From Thermoleptolyngbya sichuanensis A183 (GTDB taxonomy: Bacteria > Cyanobacteriota > Cyanobacteriia > Elainellales > Elainellaceae): a stretch of DNA of 64,000 bases. The stretch is from the NCBI RefSeq assembly GCF_013177315.1, contig NZ_CP053661.1, positions 4,340,001 to 4,404,000 on the forward strand, written 5' to 3'. Within the stretch, counting starts at the first letter, position 1, and every line of letters starts with the position of its first letter. The notes beneath the pieces are model-generated. The model ran no database searches. It was given only the letters and a program-made list of their open reading frames with translations, and was not told where the DNA came from. This document shows, one piece after another, positions 54,631 to 64,000 of the stretch. A program made the translations under genes and the position numbers.

Positions 54631-55067
54631 GCCAGCGAACTCCCAGGGAAACTTTCTGGGGGTGGCTCATTAATTAGCGCCCAATATAGCCCCAATTGGC
54701 GTACCGCTTCTGTAAATTGCTCAAACTCAACCGGCTTTCGCACGTAGCTATTTGCTCCTAGGCTATAGCTTTCAATCATGTCGCGATCTTCGCTGGAAGA
54801 GGTCAAGATCACCACGGGCAGCAGGCGGGTGCGCTCATGGGCCCGAATTCGACGCAATACGTCCAAGCCGTCAATTTTGGGCAGTTTCAGATCGAGCAGC
54901 ACCACACAGGGCAGCAACTCTAGTCCAAATAGCAGGTTCAAGGCTTCTTCCCCGTTCCGAGCAATCAGGATCTCATTGCCTAGATTGCCCCGTCGGAGCG
55001 CTCGGAGCGTCAGGCGTTCGTCATCCGGATTGTCTTCGACAAGGAGGATAGGGCGCAAGGAACTCAT
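54627..55067 (-). CDS. CheY-like response regulator (Rcp1 type)
   Basis: 146 residues, one receiver domain: acidic EDNPDD near 11-16, phospho-acceptor D59 in [13 protein letters not shown], Thr in VILTSSSED and Lys in SYVRKPV. It overlaps the kinase gene upstream (stop/start overlap of four bases) and the CBCR kinase gene downstream by four bases, so it is translated with both. It is likely the shared phosphate carrier between the ethylene-receptor-like kinase and the CBCR-containing protein. Confidence 0.92.
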   Translation of the reverse strand: MSSLRPILLVEDNPDDERLTLRALRRGNLGNEILIARNGEEALNLLFGLELLPCVVLLDLKLPKIDGLDVLRRIRAHERTRLLPVVILTSSSEDRDMIESYSLGANSYVRKPVEFEQFTEAVRQLGLYWALINEPPPESFPGSSLA

Positions 55068-58000
55068 AAATCAGATCTTGCCTCAAGTCTTGCCTCAAGC
55101 ACGGGAATTGGAAGCGTGAAATAGATCGTGGCTCCTTGCTCGATTGCCGCCTCTGCCCAGACCTGTCCACCGTGGCGATGGATAATGCGCTGGACAGTCG
55201 CCAGCCCAATGCCCGTGCCGGGAAATTCAGTCATGTTGTGAAGACGCTGGAAGACACCAAACAGCATGGCGGAGTAGGCCATATCAAAGCCGGCCCCATC
55301 GTCTCGAACAAAGTAGACCGTCTGTTCGGGCTGCTGGAGGATGCCAAACTCGATGCGGGCAGTGTTGTGGTGGCTGGTAAATTTCCAGGCATTTTGCAGC
55401 AAGTTGCTGAGGACGACGCGCATCAGGCAGGAATCGGCCCAGACGATGACATCGGGCGTAATGATGCACTCGACCTGACGTTCGGGTTCGGCGGCTCGTA
55501 GCTCTTGCAGAAGCTCGTGGGCGATCGCACTCAGGTCAACAGTGGCATATCGCATCTCCAGCCGCGAAACGCGAGACAGGCTGAGCAGGTCGTCGATTAG
55601 CATTCCCATGCGCTGCACATTGTGCCGAATCCGATTGAAATAATCCCTGCCCTCGTCGTCAAACTGATGACCATAATCCTCCAGCAGCGCCCTGCTAAAG
55701 CCGTCAATCGCGCGGAGGGGCGATCGCAGATCATGCGACACCGAATAGGCAAAAGCTTCTAGCTCCTGGTTGGAGGCTTCGAGCTGGGCCGACTTTCGCA
55801 ACAGTGCTGCTTCGGTTTGCTTGCGGATAGTAATGTCGTAGTTGATGCCTGTCATGCGAAATGGCTTGCCCTCCGCATCGCGCTGCACCACCGCATTAGC
55901 CTTAATCCATCGCAGTTGACCATCGGTGCGCCAGATGCGAAACTCCACATCATAGTCTCCTTCACCGCGAATAGCCGCTTGCAGGGCAGCCTCAGTAGGA
56001 GCTAAATCATCAAGATGTAGGCGATCGCGCCAAACTTGATAGGTTGCTGTCTGACCAGACTCCCACATTTGTTGTAGCCCGTAGATCTCATACATGCGCT
56101 GATCCCAGCTAACCTCATCAACCATGTTCCAATCCCAAGTGCCAATTTCCCCAGCGTTCAGCGCCAGCGTCAGGCGATCGGCCAGTAGGCGGTTTTGTGC
56201 TTCAATCTGTTTGCGTTCGGTGATGTCGAGGACGATGCCTCTCAACTGAATCAAGCGTCCCGTTGCATCCAGCACAACTTCGCCTTTGGCCTGTAAATGT
56301 CCAGTTGATCCATCGCCCCGACAAATCCGAAATTCAACGTCATAAGCCTGATGGGTATCTACTAATGTGTAGACTGCCTGGGCGTGCAACTCGCGATCGC
56401 CCGGATGAATCAACTGCTGAAGCTCTGCAAAGTTCTTTGGCGCTCCCAGAGCCGGATCGCGGTGAAAAATGCGAAAGACCTGATCTGACCAAGTAATCCG
56501 TTCTGTTTGAATGTCAAACTCCCAACTGCCAATGTTGCCGATGCGTTGGGCTTCTTTCAGGTGGGCCTTGCTGGTTTGCAGTTGTGCCTCGATTGTTTTG
56601 AGCGGCGTAATGTCTACATGACAGCCCACCATCCGCAGCATCTCGCCCGACTCGCCCCACTCAATTGCCTGCCCGGTGCAAATCACCCAGACGATTGACC
56701 CATCCTTATGGCGATAGCGAACTTCGTTGTAATATGGCTCTACCCCACGACTCTGGACATGGCGCTCCAGGCAAGCCTTCGTCTTGGGCAAGTCTTCGGG
56801 CAGAATGAACTGCTCCCAGTTGTCGAGCGTGTTGGGGATTTCGTCGTCTGCATAGCCCAACATTCGCTTTAAGCCCGGACTCCAGTAGTTTGTGCCCTCA
56901 CGGAGATTACAATCCCAATAGCCCGCCAGCACCGAGTCGAGGATGGTTTCTAGTAGCTTTAGCTCTTGCTGAAGTCGTTCGGCTTGTAGTCGGGCTGCTT
57001 CGGCTTGCTTGCGTTCGGTGATGTCTTGCCCGATGCCGATGCTGCGACCGTCCGGCAGGGAAATTTGAGTCCAGGCGGTGTCGATCAGGCGGCCGTCGCG
57101 GGTTCGGAGGCGGAACTCTTGCCAGGTGGAGTCGGCGGCTGCGATGTGGCGAGTCACCCGGTCGTAGTCAGCCGGATCGGGGTAACACTCTCGCAGCACG
57201 TCGCGGGTCAGGTGTTCTGCCTGAGTCCAGCCGACGGTCTGCTCAATAGTCTGGTTGACCAGCAAAATGTTGCCCGTTTCTGAATGCACGCTAATCATGA
57301 CCGGGAGATGGTCGAGGGTAATTTGCAACAGTTCTTTCTGGGCCAGCAGTTCGGCTTCGGCAAGCTTGCGATCGCTGATATCGGTTACAAATCCTTCCAG
57401 CCATTGCAGGTTTCCGGTTTCATCGTAAATCCCCCGACCGCGCTCCCAGACCCAGCGTTCCTCGCCGGTCTTTGTCCGAATACGATATTCGCATTCGTAG
57501 GGCGTGCGATCGCCCACGGCTTGTTGCACCCGTTCCCAAACCCACTCTGCGTCATCGGGATGAATTTCCTGACCACAGGAAATCGAGCGCTCAACCAGAT
57601 ACTCCTCCTGACGATAGCCCGTCACGGCTTCTACGCCTGCGCTGATGAAGATGGGCGTAAAGTTGGGGTCATTTTGCACGCGGTAGACATAGCCTGGCAA
57701 GTTGCTGATCAGCGTCGAAAGCTGCCGTTCGCTGGCGGCGAGGGCTTCTTCCGCTTGCTTGCGCTCGGTGATGTCTCTGGAAATGCAGAGGAGAGAGGTA
57801 ATCTTCGCCGCCGATTCTCCGGCCTGCGGCTCGTCCCATTCCGGCGCAATGACCATTTCAAAGGCTCGGACTCCTTCTAGCGTTGGAGTCGAGAACTCGA
57901 TGACCTGCTTTTCTCCTGTCGCCAGCAGGCGATTTACAGCGGCTTCCCAGGTGTTCACCATTGTTTCATCCAGCCCCATCTCGCGGCAGCTTTTGCCCAG

Positions 58001-58981
58001 AAACACCTCGGTAGAAAGGCCTGTGATGCGGGTTAAAGAAGGGCTGACGTAGAGATGCCGCAGGTTTAGGTCAAACCGCTCGATAATGTCGGGTGAATTT
58101 TCGACCAGGTTGCGAAACTGTCGGCGGGATTCGTTCAGGGCGGCTTCGGCGTGCTTGCGTTCGGTGATGTCGTTGATGGAACCTGCCATGCGGGTCACGG
58201 TTCCTGCCTCATTTCGCAGCGCTTGCCCTCGCGACAGCACCCATTTATAAGTGCCGTCTTTGCACTGCAATCGATGCTCTAGGGTATAAAAAAGAGCCTT
58301 GCCCTCTAGGTGTTCGTAGAATGCAGCCGTGACCGCAGGCAAATCATCCGGGTGAATCAGGCTCTCCCAGACTTTTGGGCTATCCATAAACTGGTCTGCA
58401 TCAAAGCCCAGCATTTCTTTGCAGCGGTCAGAAAAAAAGACCTCACCCGTTTGAAAGTTCCAATCCCAAATGCCGTCGTTGGTGCCCTGCAAGGCAAGCT
58501 GCCAGCGTTCTTCACTGAGTTTTAGTGATTGCGTGCGATCGCGCACTAGGTCTTCCAGATTGGCTTTGGCGATTTCTAGCTGGGCGGGGCTAGGCAGAGC
58601 CAAGGCTTCAGGAATTAGCGGAATCAGCTTGGTAGCAGTGGTTAGCGCCAAGATTGCATTAAACGCCTTGATGCCGCCCGATACCCAATAGTCGGGATGC
58701 CACAGCGTCCAGATTTCCATCACATGGCTCAGCCCACACACGCCAACAAAGGCGCTAAAGATCTTAAATAACCAGCGATAGGGCAGATCTTGCCGCTGCT
58801 GCACAAAGTAGAGCAGCGCTGCGGGAATGGCGAAGTAGGAAATTGCAGTCAGCCCATTCGACAGTCCATGTAGCCACACTAGTCGAGGGTCCCATAGATA
58901 GCAGTGGCCATGGGGCACAAACGCTAAAACAGGTAAAGGAATTTTAAATACACTGGACAGGGCGTAAAGGCTTGAGAACAT
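55064..58981 (-). CDS. Ethylene-receptor-like, seven-PAS histidine kinase
   Basis: 1305 residues. The N-terminal ~130 residues, with about three membrane helices, align without gaps to the ethylene-binding domain of plant ETR1 at an offset of 17: Tyr49, Ile52 and Pro53 (YFAIP), then Cys82 and His86 (CGLSH), the copper ligands. The position of ETR1 Asp25 is Asn42. Seven PAS/PAC domains follow (~150-1060), beginning ...[48 protein letters not shown] and [10 protein letters not shown]. HisKA has His near residue 1080 ([15 protein letters not shown]), and HATPase_c follows ([16 protein letters not shown]). The kinase core is of the cyanobacterial phytochrome type. By analogy with SynEtr1 it may sense ethylene, but the Asp/Asn change leaves this open. 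Operon with the regulator and CBCR kinase genes. Confidence 0.88.
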   Translation of the reverse strand: MFSSLYALSSVFKIPLPVLAFVPHGHCYLWDPRLVWLHGLSNGLTAISYFAIPAALLYFVQQRQDLPYRWLFKIFSAFVGVCGLSHVMEIWTLWHPDYWVSGGIKAFNAILALTTATKLIPLIPEALALPSPAQLEIAKANLEDLVRDRTQSLKLSEERWQLALQGTNDGIWDWNFQTGEVFFSDRCKEMLGFDADQFMDSPKVWESLIHPDDLPAVTAAFYEHLEGKALFYTLEHRLQCKDGTYKWVLSRGQALRNEAGTVTRMAGSINDITERKHAEAALNESRRQFRNLVENSPDIIERFDLNLRHLYVSPSLTRITGLSTEVFLGKSCREMGLDETMVNTWEAAVNRLLATGEKQVIEFSTPTLEGVRAFEMVIAPEWDEPQAGESAAKITSLLCISRDITERKQAEEALAASERQLSTLISNLPGYVYRVQNDPNFTPIFISAGVEAVTGYRQEEYLVERSISCGQEIHPDDAEWVWERVQQAVGDRTPYECEYRIRTKTGEERWVWERGRGIYDETGNLQWLEGFVTDISDRKLAEAELLAQKELLQITLDHLPVMISVHSETGNILLVNQTIEQTVGWTQAEHLTRDVLRECYPDPADYDRVTRHIAAADSTWQEFRLRTRDGRLIDTAWTQISLPDGRSIGIGQDITERKQAEAARLQAERLQQELKLLETILDSVLAGYWDCNLREGTNYWSPGLKRMLGYADDEIPNTLDNWEQFILPEDLPKTKACLERHVQSRGVEPYYNEVRYRHKDGSIVWVICTGQAIEWGESGEMLRMVGCHVDITPLKTIEAQLQTSKAHLKEAQRIGNIGSWEFDIQTERITWSDQVFRIFHRDPALGAPKNFAELQQLIHPGDRELHAQAVYTLVDTHQAYDVEFRICRGDGSTGHLQAKGEVVLDATGRLIQLRGIVLDITERKQIEAQNRLLADRLTLALNAGEIGTWDWNMVDEVSWDQRMYEIYGLQQMWESGQTATYQVWRDRLHLDDLAPTEAALQAAIRGEGDYDVEFRIWRTDGQLRWIKANAVVQRDAEGKPFRMTGINYDITIRKQTEAALLRKSAQLEASNQELEAFAYSVSHDLRSPLRAIDGFSRALLEDYGHQFDDEGRDYFNRIRHNVQRMGMLIDDLLSLSRVSRLEMRYATVDLSAIAHELLQELRAAEPERQVECIITPDVIVWADSCLMRVVLSNLLQNAWKFTSHHNTARIEFGILQQPEQTVYFVRDDGAGFDMAYSAMLFGVFQRLHNMTEFPGTGIGLATVQRIIHRHGGQVWAEAAIEQGATIYFTLPIPVLEARLEARSDL

Positions 58982-59081
58982 CTCTAACGTCTGATTCGAT
59001 TGCTCTCATTTTCGCCCTAATGCATAAACTTGGCTGTATTTCCATCGGCGATCGCCCGAAACAACATCCGCCAAAATGCGG

Positions 59082-59116
59082 AATGCCCCTGCGACGGTAA
59101 AATCACGAGGGGCATT
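59082..59116 (-). terminator. Hairpin downstream of the lytic transglycosylase gene
   Basis: AATGCCCCT and AGGGGCATT are a perfect 9-bp stem with a 17-base loop, about 75 bases past the transglycosylase stop codon on its strand. No T-run follows, so termination is only plausible. Between this hairpin and the gene are three degenerate copies of GGGGCTTAGAAAT (59159-59195). Confidence 0.45.
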
Positions 59117-59192
59117 TGGGGAGTTTGGGATTTAGAGTGAGGGGGCGGTTCGCTGAAAGTGGGGCTTAGAAATGGGGCTTAGAAATGGGGGC

Positions 59193-61625
59193 TTAGGGCA
59201 GCGACTCGGCAATGGCGCGGTGGCTGGCGGAAAGCTGGGCCAGCTTGGCGGATACGTCGGGGTTATACAGCCGTAGATAGTTCCAGTAGTTGGAGAAGAC
59301 GGCTTCAACGTAGCCCTTGGTTTCGGGGTAGGGAATTTGCTCAACAAACAGATCGGGATCGCTGTAGCCAAAGCGCTCGATCCACTGGGCGATCGCCCCT
59401 GGGCCGGCGTTGTAGCTGGCTACGGCAAACAGCGAGTTGTCGCTGTAGGTTTCATGGGTGTAGTTGAGATACCAGGTGCCCAGTTTGATATTGTCGTCGG
59501 GGTTTTCCAGGTCATACTGCGGCTGGTTCAGCTTGCTGGCCACCCAGCTTGCGGTTCCTGGCATCAGCTGCATCAGCCCCTTGGCTCCGGCGGAGGACAC
59601 GATCTTGCGCTCAAAGCGCGACTCTTGGCGGATCAGCGCCGTCACCAAGAGCGGATTTAGCCGCATGGTTTGTGACCACTGCTGAATCGGCTCGGCAAAC
59701 TGAAGCGGAAAGAGCGATCGCCAATAGTCACCCTGCTGTCGGAGTGCTTGCACCTGTGCCTGTTCTGTAGGCTCGGTGCGGCGCACTAGGCTAGAGATCT
59801 GAAAAATGCCCTCCAGGTTGTCGCCCACGCCCAGCCGGATCAGCCCGTCGGTAAATTGCTCCTCCACCGTTGGCGACTGGCGATTGGTAAATTCCGTCTG
59901 CCACAGCGCCCACGCATCCTGATACTGGCCCAGTTGATAGAGTTCCTTCAGCGTGTCGGAGCCAGCCAGCGGCATCGGGTGCATGGCGGGCAGTGCGATA
60001 GGCGGCAGCTTTTGTCGCACGGTGGTAAAGTCGCCCACGTCCCAGCCCAGCATCGTCGCCGATCGCCAGGCGTAGTAAGACTCTGGATAGCGGCTGAGGA
60101 CATATTCGTAGGCCTGGGAGGCTTCTTGGGCCTGTCCTAGCCGTTGCGCCCACTTGCCCACCCAGAAGGCGGCCTCGGCGGCGAGGGGGCTGTCGGGATT
60201 TTCCTGGGCCACCTGTCGCGCCAGAGTCCACGCGCCCTGGATATCACCTTGGGCGGCCTTCTCTTCGGCCAGCATCCAGCGCAGTTCGGCGGCGGCATCG
60301 GTCTTGCTGTGGCTTTCTAGGAGCATTTGGGCAACCTGGGCCGTCAGCGTTGCCTGGGCCGCGTCGGGCTTGACCAGTTTGTATTTCTCTAGCAGCGCGT
60401 CGCCTGCCCGGTCGGGATACTGGCTGATCACTTGGTCGAGATAGGTGAGCTTTGCTGCGCGATCGCGCCCCAACTGGGCCATGCGCAGCAGCGAGGTGGG
60501 GGCTTCGGGCGAGTCGGGAAACTCGGCAACGACTTTGTTGTAGGCGGTGACTGCGGTGTCGCGGCGGCCCGCAAGCTGTGCGCCCCGTCCTTCTCGGTAG
60601 GCGTTGAGCGGCGTGCGGGGGGCTTTGGCATAGGCCTTGCCCGCTTCGCCATAGCGCTGCTTTTCCCAGTTCAGAAAGGCGATCGCCTCCCAGTCTTCTG
60701 GCTCTAGCGTGTCGGCGTAGTCTTTGGTCAGACGGTCGAGATATGCGCCCACTTCTGGCAGATAGTGCCCATAGCGGGCAATTTGTAGCAGCAGTTCGGG
60801 CTGCTTGGGGTCTTGCTTGAGCAGCGTTTGGGCAATTTCGAGCGATCGCGGATGTGCCGGAAAGCGGGCGATCGCCGTTTGCCAATAGCTGGGGTCTGCT
60901 TTGCCCAGCTCATACAGCGCTTCCACCGAGGCGGGCTTCTTTGCAAAGCGATTTGCGAGTTCTTTCCAGGCTTCCGTTTCCTGTTCGGTTTCCCCTGTGG
61001 CAGCATGGGCCTGGGCCCGTCGCTTCAGCGCATAGGCCGCAAGCGTCGAGTAATCCTTATCCAGCTTTTCCAAAAAGGGAACCGCTGCGGCGGCCTGTCC
61101 CTGCTGAATCAGGTCGCTGGCCAGCAGAAATCGCGCCCGCTTTTGATCGTCGGATCGTTTGCCCTGGGCCAGCAGTTGCAGTTGGGCGGCTCGCTGCTGG
61201 GGGGGCTGCGTCGCTAGGGAAAACACGGCCGATTGCGGCGTTTCGGGAATCGCCAGCGTTTCTTCTCCAGTCGGGTTCTGGGCTGAATTGGAGGATGCCT
61301 GGGGCCAAAGTCGCGTCGCGGCGGCACCTAGCAGCAGCACAGTCAATCCCGTGCCGATGGATAGCCATAGGGCATTTGCAGTTCGCTTCCGTTTCATCTT
61401 GCGGAGAATCGCTCTAGGGGAGTGGGCAGGGAGTTGTCTCCGCACCGTCTTGTTTAGCGGAGTCTTGAGCGATGGTAACCGCTTTGGAGGGGAACTTGCC
61501 ACTGGGCGGGGGGCAGGACGACGACCCGGCGATGGGTGAGACGGCTGAGGCGGTTTGGGAACGAGCGACTTTCCGGAGCGGGCGGGCGGACGTTTACCAG
61601 CAGAGCGAGAGGAGGCCGATCGCAT
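59193..61625 (-). CDS. Soluble-lytic-transglycosylase family protein (SLT domain with TPR-like repeats)
   Basis: 810 residues from ATG 61625; a GTG at 61664 is also in frame. A Pro/Arg/Lys-rich cytoplasmic N-terminus (~1-80) is followed by one membrane anchor (ANALWLSIGTGLTVLLLGAA). About 500 residues of TPR-like helical repeats follow (AQLQLLAQGKRSDD, ALYELGKADPSYW, RYPESYYAW). The C-terminal SLT domain has catalytic Glu668 (ALIRQESRF) and GAKGLMQLMPGTA, AVASYNAGPG. It cleaves peptidoglycan glycan strands to 1,6-anhydro products in the periplasm. Layout matches E. coli Slt70 and cyanobacterial homologues. Confidence 0.93.
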   Translation of the reverse strand: MRSASSRSAGKRPPARSGKSLVPKPPQPSHPSPGRRPAPRPVASSPPKRLPSLKTPLNKTVRRQLPAHSPRAILRKMKRKRTANALWLSIGTGLTVLLLGAAATRLWPQASSNSAQNPTGEETLAIPETPQSAVFSLATQPPQQRAAQLQLLAQGKRSDDQKRARFLLASDLIQQGQAAAAVPFLEKLDKDYSTLAAYALKRRAQAHAATGETEQETEAWKELANRFAKKPASVEALYELGKADPSYWQTAIARFPAHPRSLEIAQTLLKQDPKQPELLLQIARYGHYLPEVGAYLDRLTKDYADTLEPEDWEAIAFLNWEKQRYGEAGKAYAKAPRTPLNAYREGRGAQLAGRRDTAVTAYNKVVAEFPDSPEAPTSLLRMAQLGRDRAAKLTYLDQVISQYPDRAGDALLEKYKLVKPDAAQATLTAQVAQMLLESHSKTDAAAELRWMLAEEKAAQGDIQGAWTLARQVAQENPDSPLAAEAAFWVGKWAQRLGQAQEASQAYEYVLSRYPESYYAWRSATMLGWDVGDFTTVRQKLPPIALPAMHPMPLAGSDTLKELYQLGQYQDAWALWQTEFTNRQSPTVEEQFTDGLIRLGVGDNLEGIFQISSLVRRTEPTEQAQVQALRQQGDYWRSLFPLQFAEPIQQWSQTMRLNPLLVTALIRQESRFERKIVSSAGAKGLMQLMPGTASWVASKLNQPQYDLENPDDNIKLGTWYLNYTHETYSDNSLFAVASYNAGPGAIAQWIERFGYSDPDLFVEQIPYPETKGYVEAVFSNYWNYLRLYNPDVSAKLAQLSASHRAIAESLP

Positions 61626-61765
61626 AACAAAACCCTGGAGATGCTGAGAGCGCAATCTTTTCACGAAACTTATAGCTCAAAATCCCAGAATCCGGCCCGC
61701 TTTTCTCAAAATTCAGGATTTCTACTGATGACGCTCAAAGGACACTGTGCCCACCAATCTATTAC

Positions 61766-61853
61766 CTCTTCCCTCTTCGTTCTTCGTTCTTCGTTCTTCC
61801 CTCTTCCCTCTTCCCTCTTCCCTCTTCGTTCTTTTCCCCCTTCCCCCTTCCCC
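61766..61853. repeat. Heptanucleotide STRR array downstream of a kinase gene
   Basis: TTCCCTC and TTCGTTC heptamers in blocks, ending with TTCCCCC copies, directly after the kinase stop codon (61855). These are the complement of the AGGGAAG/AACGAAG heptamers at 11459-11498. Confidence 0.85.
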
Positions 61854-61854
61854 C

Positions 61855-64000
61855 TCAATCTCCCCCTCCTCCCTGCCGAATCGGAATTTCAATCCGAAAC
61901 ATCGCCCCCTGGCCCGGTTCGGAAATGCACTCCAGAATGCCCCCATGTCGTTCCGTGACGATCTGGTAGCTGATGGACATGCCAAGTCCCGTGCCTTTGC
62001 CGACGGGCTTGGTGGTAAAGAGGGGGTCGAACAGGCGCTTCTGAACCGATTCGGGGATGCCAGGGCCGTTGTCGATCAAGTAGATAGCAACGCGATCGGG
62101 CACGATGTATTCCGTGCGGATGGTGATGCGGGGGGAATCGGAGCCATTCCTGCCGGGATTGCTTTGCGAATTGCCCCAGTCTCCTTTTTCCAGCGCCTCG
62201 TCAAGCGCGTCGATGGCGTTGCTGAGGATGTTCATAAACACCTGATTCAGCGAGCTAGCGTAGCACTCCACCTTGGGCAGCGAGTCATATTCCCGCACCA
62301 CCTCGATGGCGGGCTGGCCCGGCTTTCCCTTAAGCCGATTCTGCAAAATCATCAGCGTGTTGTCGATGCCCTCATGCAAATCGACGGCTTTGAATTCCGC
62401 CTCATCCATGCGCGAGAAGTTGCGGAGCGACATGACGATTTTCTGAATGCGCTCTGCCCCAACCCGCATAGACTTTAGCAGCTTGGGCATATCTTCTAGC
62501 AAGAAGTCCAGGTCGGTGTTGCCCAGCAAGTCTTGAATGGCAGGCACAGGGTCAGGATAGTGCTGTTGATAGAGGCGTACCACTTGCAGCAGGTCTTCGG
62601 TGTATTCGTTTGCATAGTTGAGATTGCCGTAGATGAAGTTCACCGGGTTGTTGATTTCGTGAGCCACGCCTGCCACCAGTTGCCCCAGTGATGACATTTT
62701 TTCGCTTTGAATCAGTTGCGATTGGGTGCGCTGGAGTTCCCAAAGTGTGTTTTGCAATTCGTCAGTTTGTTGGCGCAGTTGGGCTTCCGACTGCTGGAGG
62801 GCTTCTTCGGCAAATTTGCGATCGCTGATGTCAAAGCGAATAGCCAGATACTTTTGCACGCGCCCATCCTGGTCGAGCGCGGGCACGATGGTGGTAGATA
62901 CCCAGTAAAAATGACCTGCTTTGGCGCGATTTTTCACCTCGCCGCGCCACACCTTGCCGCTGCGAATCGTCGCCCACATGTCCCGGAAAAACTCCGGTGG
63001 ATGATAGCCAGAGTTAACAATCCGGTGGGTTTTGCCAATTAGTTCTGCCTCGCTATAGCCTGAAAGCTCGCAAAACTTATCATTGACATAGGTGATTATG
63101 CCGTGGGGATCGGTCACTGCAAGAATGGCAGCCTGATCCATTGCGAACTGGCGGAACTGGAGTTCCTTCAGCGTTTTCAGCAGGGAATGCTCAGCCCGTT
63201 CGCGGATAGAGACAGCCTTTTGCAGTTCATCGACGGTTTCCTGGAGTTCGGCGGTGCGCTCCTCCACGCGAAACTCCAACTCTTCCTTGGCCTGGCGCAG
63301 GGCTTCTTCGGCGTGGCGGCGATCGCTCACCTCCATCGAGATGCCCGTCGTGCCGATAACCTGCCCTGCCTCGTCATACATCGGCGTTTTGGTTGTGCTA
63401 AACCAGCGTATGGTGCCGTCTGGCATGGGAAGCTGCTCTTCTAGCGAGAAGATCTGACCCGTGTTCATCACGGCCTGGTCTTCATCCTGGAACATTTGCG
63501 CCTTGTCGGTCGGCCAGAGATCAAAATCGGTTTTGCCAATCAGGGCTGCCGGAGCAGTCCCTACCGACTCGGCAAAAGATTGGTTTACCACCACATGTTG
63601 TCCCTGACAATCCTTTAGCCAGATGCGATGAGGAATGTTGTCCAGTACGGATTTGAACAGGTGTTTTTGGCGGCGCAGTTCTTCCTCGGCCTGCCTGCGA
63701 TCGGTGACATCGCGAAATGTGCCGACGGCTTTGAGCGGGATACCGTTTTCGTCGTGGATGGTAACGCCAATATCGCGATACCAGCGGCATTCGCCCGTGC
63801 GGGTAAACATGCGGTATTCCACGTCGTAGGGGGTTTGCCCTGTGGGGTCTTGGATGTGGGCTAGTAGGGCGGCGGTGACCCACTCGACATCGTCGGGATG
63901 GATGCGATCGCGCCAAGCATCTACTCGGTTAGGAAACTCATCCACTGTCTGAAAGCCCAACAGTTCGCGAAACTTGGGCGACCACCAGACGGGATTATCG
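61855..64000 (-). CDS. PAS histidine kinase (5' end outside the window)
   Basis: At least 715 residues are seen; the frame continues past 64000, as the bases 63961-64000 still read PAS sequence (NPVWWSPKFREL). Four PAS domains (the first cut by the window edge), among them WLKDCQGQHVVVNQSF and LAVTDPHGIITYVNDKFCELSG, precede HisKA with the H-box GVAHEINNPVNF. HATPase_c follows (ILSNAIDAL, DNGPGIPE, GTGLGMSISYQIV). The family is the large group of cyanobacterial cytoplasmic PAS kinases. Between the N-box and the strand ITIRTEYIV an insertion GNSQSNPGRNGSDS is encoded by a palindromic repeat (62142-62176). Confidence 0.9.
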   Translation of the reverse strand, partial: DNPVWWSPKFRELLGFQTVDEFPNRVDAWRDRIHPDDVEWVTAALLAHIQDPTGQTPYDVEYRMFTRTGECRWYRDIGVTIHDENGIPLKAVGTFRDVTDRRQAEEELRRQKHLFKSVLDNIPHRIWLKDCQGQHVVVNQSFAESVGTAPAALIGKTDFDLWPTDKAQMFQDEDQAVMNTGQIFSLEEQLPMPDGTIRWFSTTKTPMYDEAGQVIGTTGISMEVSDRRHAEEALRQAKEELEFRVEERTAELQETVDELQKAVSIRERAEHSLLKTLKELQFRQFAMDQAAILAVTDPHGIITYVNDKFCELSGYSEAELIGKTHRIVNSGYHPPEFFRDMWATIRSGKVWRGEVKNRAKAGHFYWVSTTIVPALDQDGRVQKYLAIRFDISDRKFAEEALQQSEAQLRQQTDELQNTLWELQRTQSQLIQSEKMSSLGQLVAGVAHEINNPVNFIYGNLNYANEYTEDLLQVVRLYQQHYPDPVPAIQDLLGNTDLDFLLEDMPKLLKSMRVGAERIQKIVMSLRNFSRMDEAEFKAVDLHEGIDNTLMILQNRLKGKPGQPAIEVVREYDSLPKVECYASSLNQVFMNILSNAIDALDEALEKGDWGNSQSNPGRNGSDSPRITIRTEYIVPDRVAIYLIDNGPGIPESVQKRLFDPLFTTKPVGKGTGLGMSISYQIVTERHGGILECISEPGQGAMFRIEIPIRQGGGGD
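62142..62176 (-). repeat. Palindromic repeat, copy E (inside a histidine kinase)
   Basis: On the minus strand GGGCAATTCGCAAAGCAATC then CCGGCAGGAATGGC, a diverged copy of the 36-bp palindrome. It is translated in the same frame as copy D, giving GNSQSNPGRNGS where copy D gives GDSRSDPCGNRP. Confidence 0.65.

Noticed and set aside
1-64000. HIP1 octamer GCGATCGC as operators or regulatory sites
   Set aside because: It occurs evenly in genes and between them across the window, as is usual in many cyanobacterial genomes, so single copies carry no specific information.

Overview
The window is cyanobacterial chromosome. Two short photosystem genes, psaX (photosystem I) and psbI (photosystem II), are present. 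The octamer GCGATCGC (HIP1) recurs throughout, and the neighbours are typical of the group: a TamB-like protein, a DUF3769 LptD-like barrel, a three-domain ribosomal protein S1, NrdR, and many hybrid histidine kinases. PsaX is known mainly from Thermosynechococcus and some other cyanobacteria, so a thermophilic Leptolyngbya-like filamentous strain is plausible. That placement is inference, not shown by the sequence.

Layout. 1-8 kb: the start of a HerA-like ATPase, psaX, an M24 aminopeptidase, a 1.6-kilo-residue TamB-like protein and psbI. 8-16 kb: LptD-like barrel, pyruvate kinase, an HlyD-type adaptor and NanE. 16-23 kb: a signalling cluster (hybrid kinase, CheY-like regulator, CHASE3/PAS kinase, NarL-type regulator) containing several palindromic elements. 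23-30 kb: a Tat-exported dienelactone hydrolase, a DUF4336 protein, polynucleotide phosphorylase and a poly-glycine SH3b cell-wall protein. 30-41 kb: HAD phosphatase, rps1, nrdR, a YgjP-type metallopeptidase, a Nudix hydrolase, a GerMN lipoprotein, pyrB and two divergent GH13 amylases. 41-52 kb: two insertion sequences, one splitting a Nudix gene and one abutting a truncated MscS-like channel, around aroC, purE, GIY-YIG, SGNH, RarD and an Hsp70-like gene. 52-64 kb: a second signalling cluster, a lytic transglycosylase and the end of a PAS histidine kinase.

The most interesting locus is the three-gene overlapping operon at 52312-58981. It encodes (i) an ethylene-receptor-like membrane domain followed by seven PAS domains and a kinase, (ii) a CheY-like regulator, and (iii) a receiver with two cyanobacteriochrome-type GAF domains and a kinase. 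The first GAF is of the two-cysteine DXCF type and the second of the red/green type. In the Synechocystis protein SynEtr1/UirS the ethylene-binding and light-sensing modules sit on one polypeptide; here they are on separate proteins. The ethylene-type domain keeps the Cys/His copper ligands but has Asn where ETR1 has Asp25.

A second theme is genome plasticity. A 36-bp palindrome occurs once between genes and at least four times inside open reading frames, in both orientations and always in frame. MITE-like elements bracket one response-regulator gene and supply its stop codon. An IS copy with a 6-bp target duplication lets the disrupted Nudix gene be reconstructed exactly.
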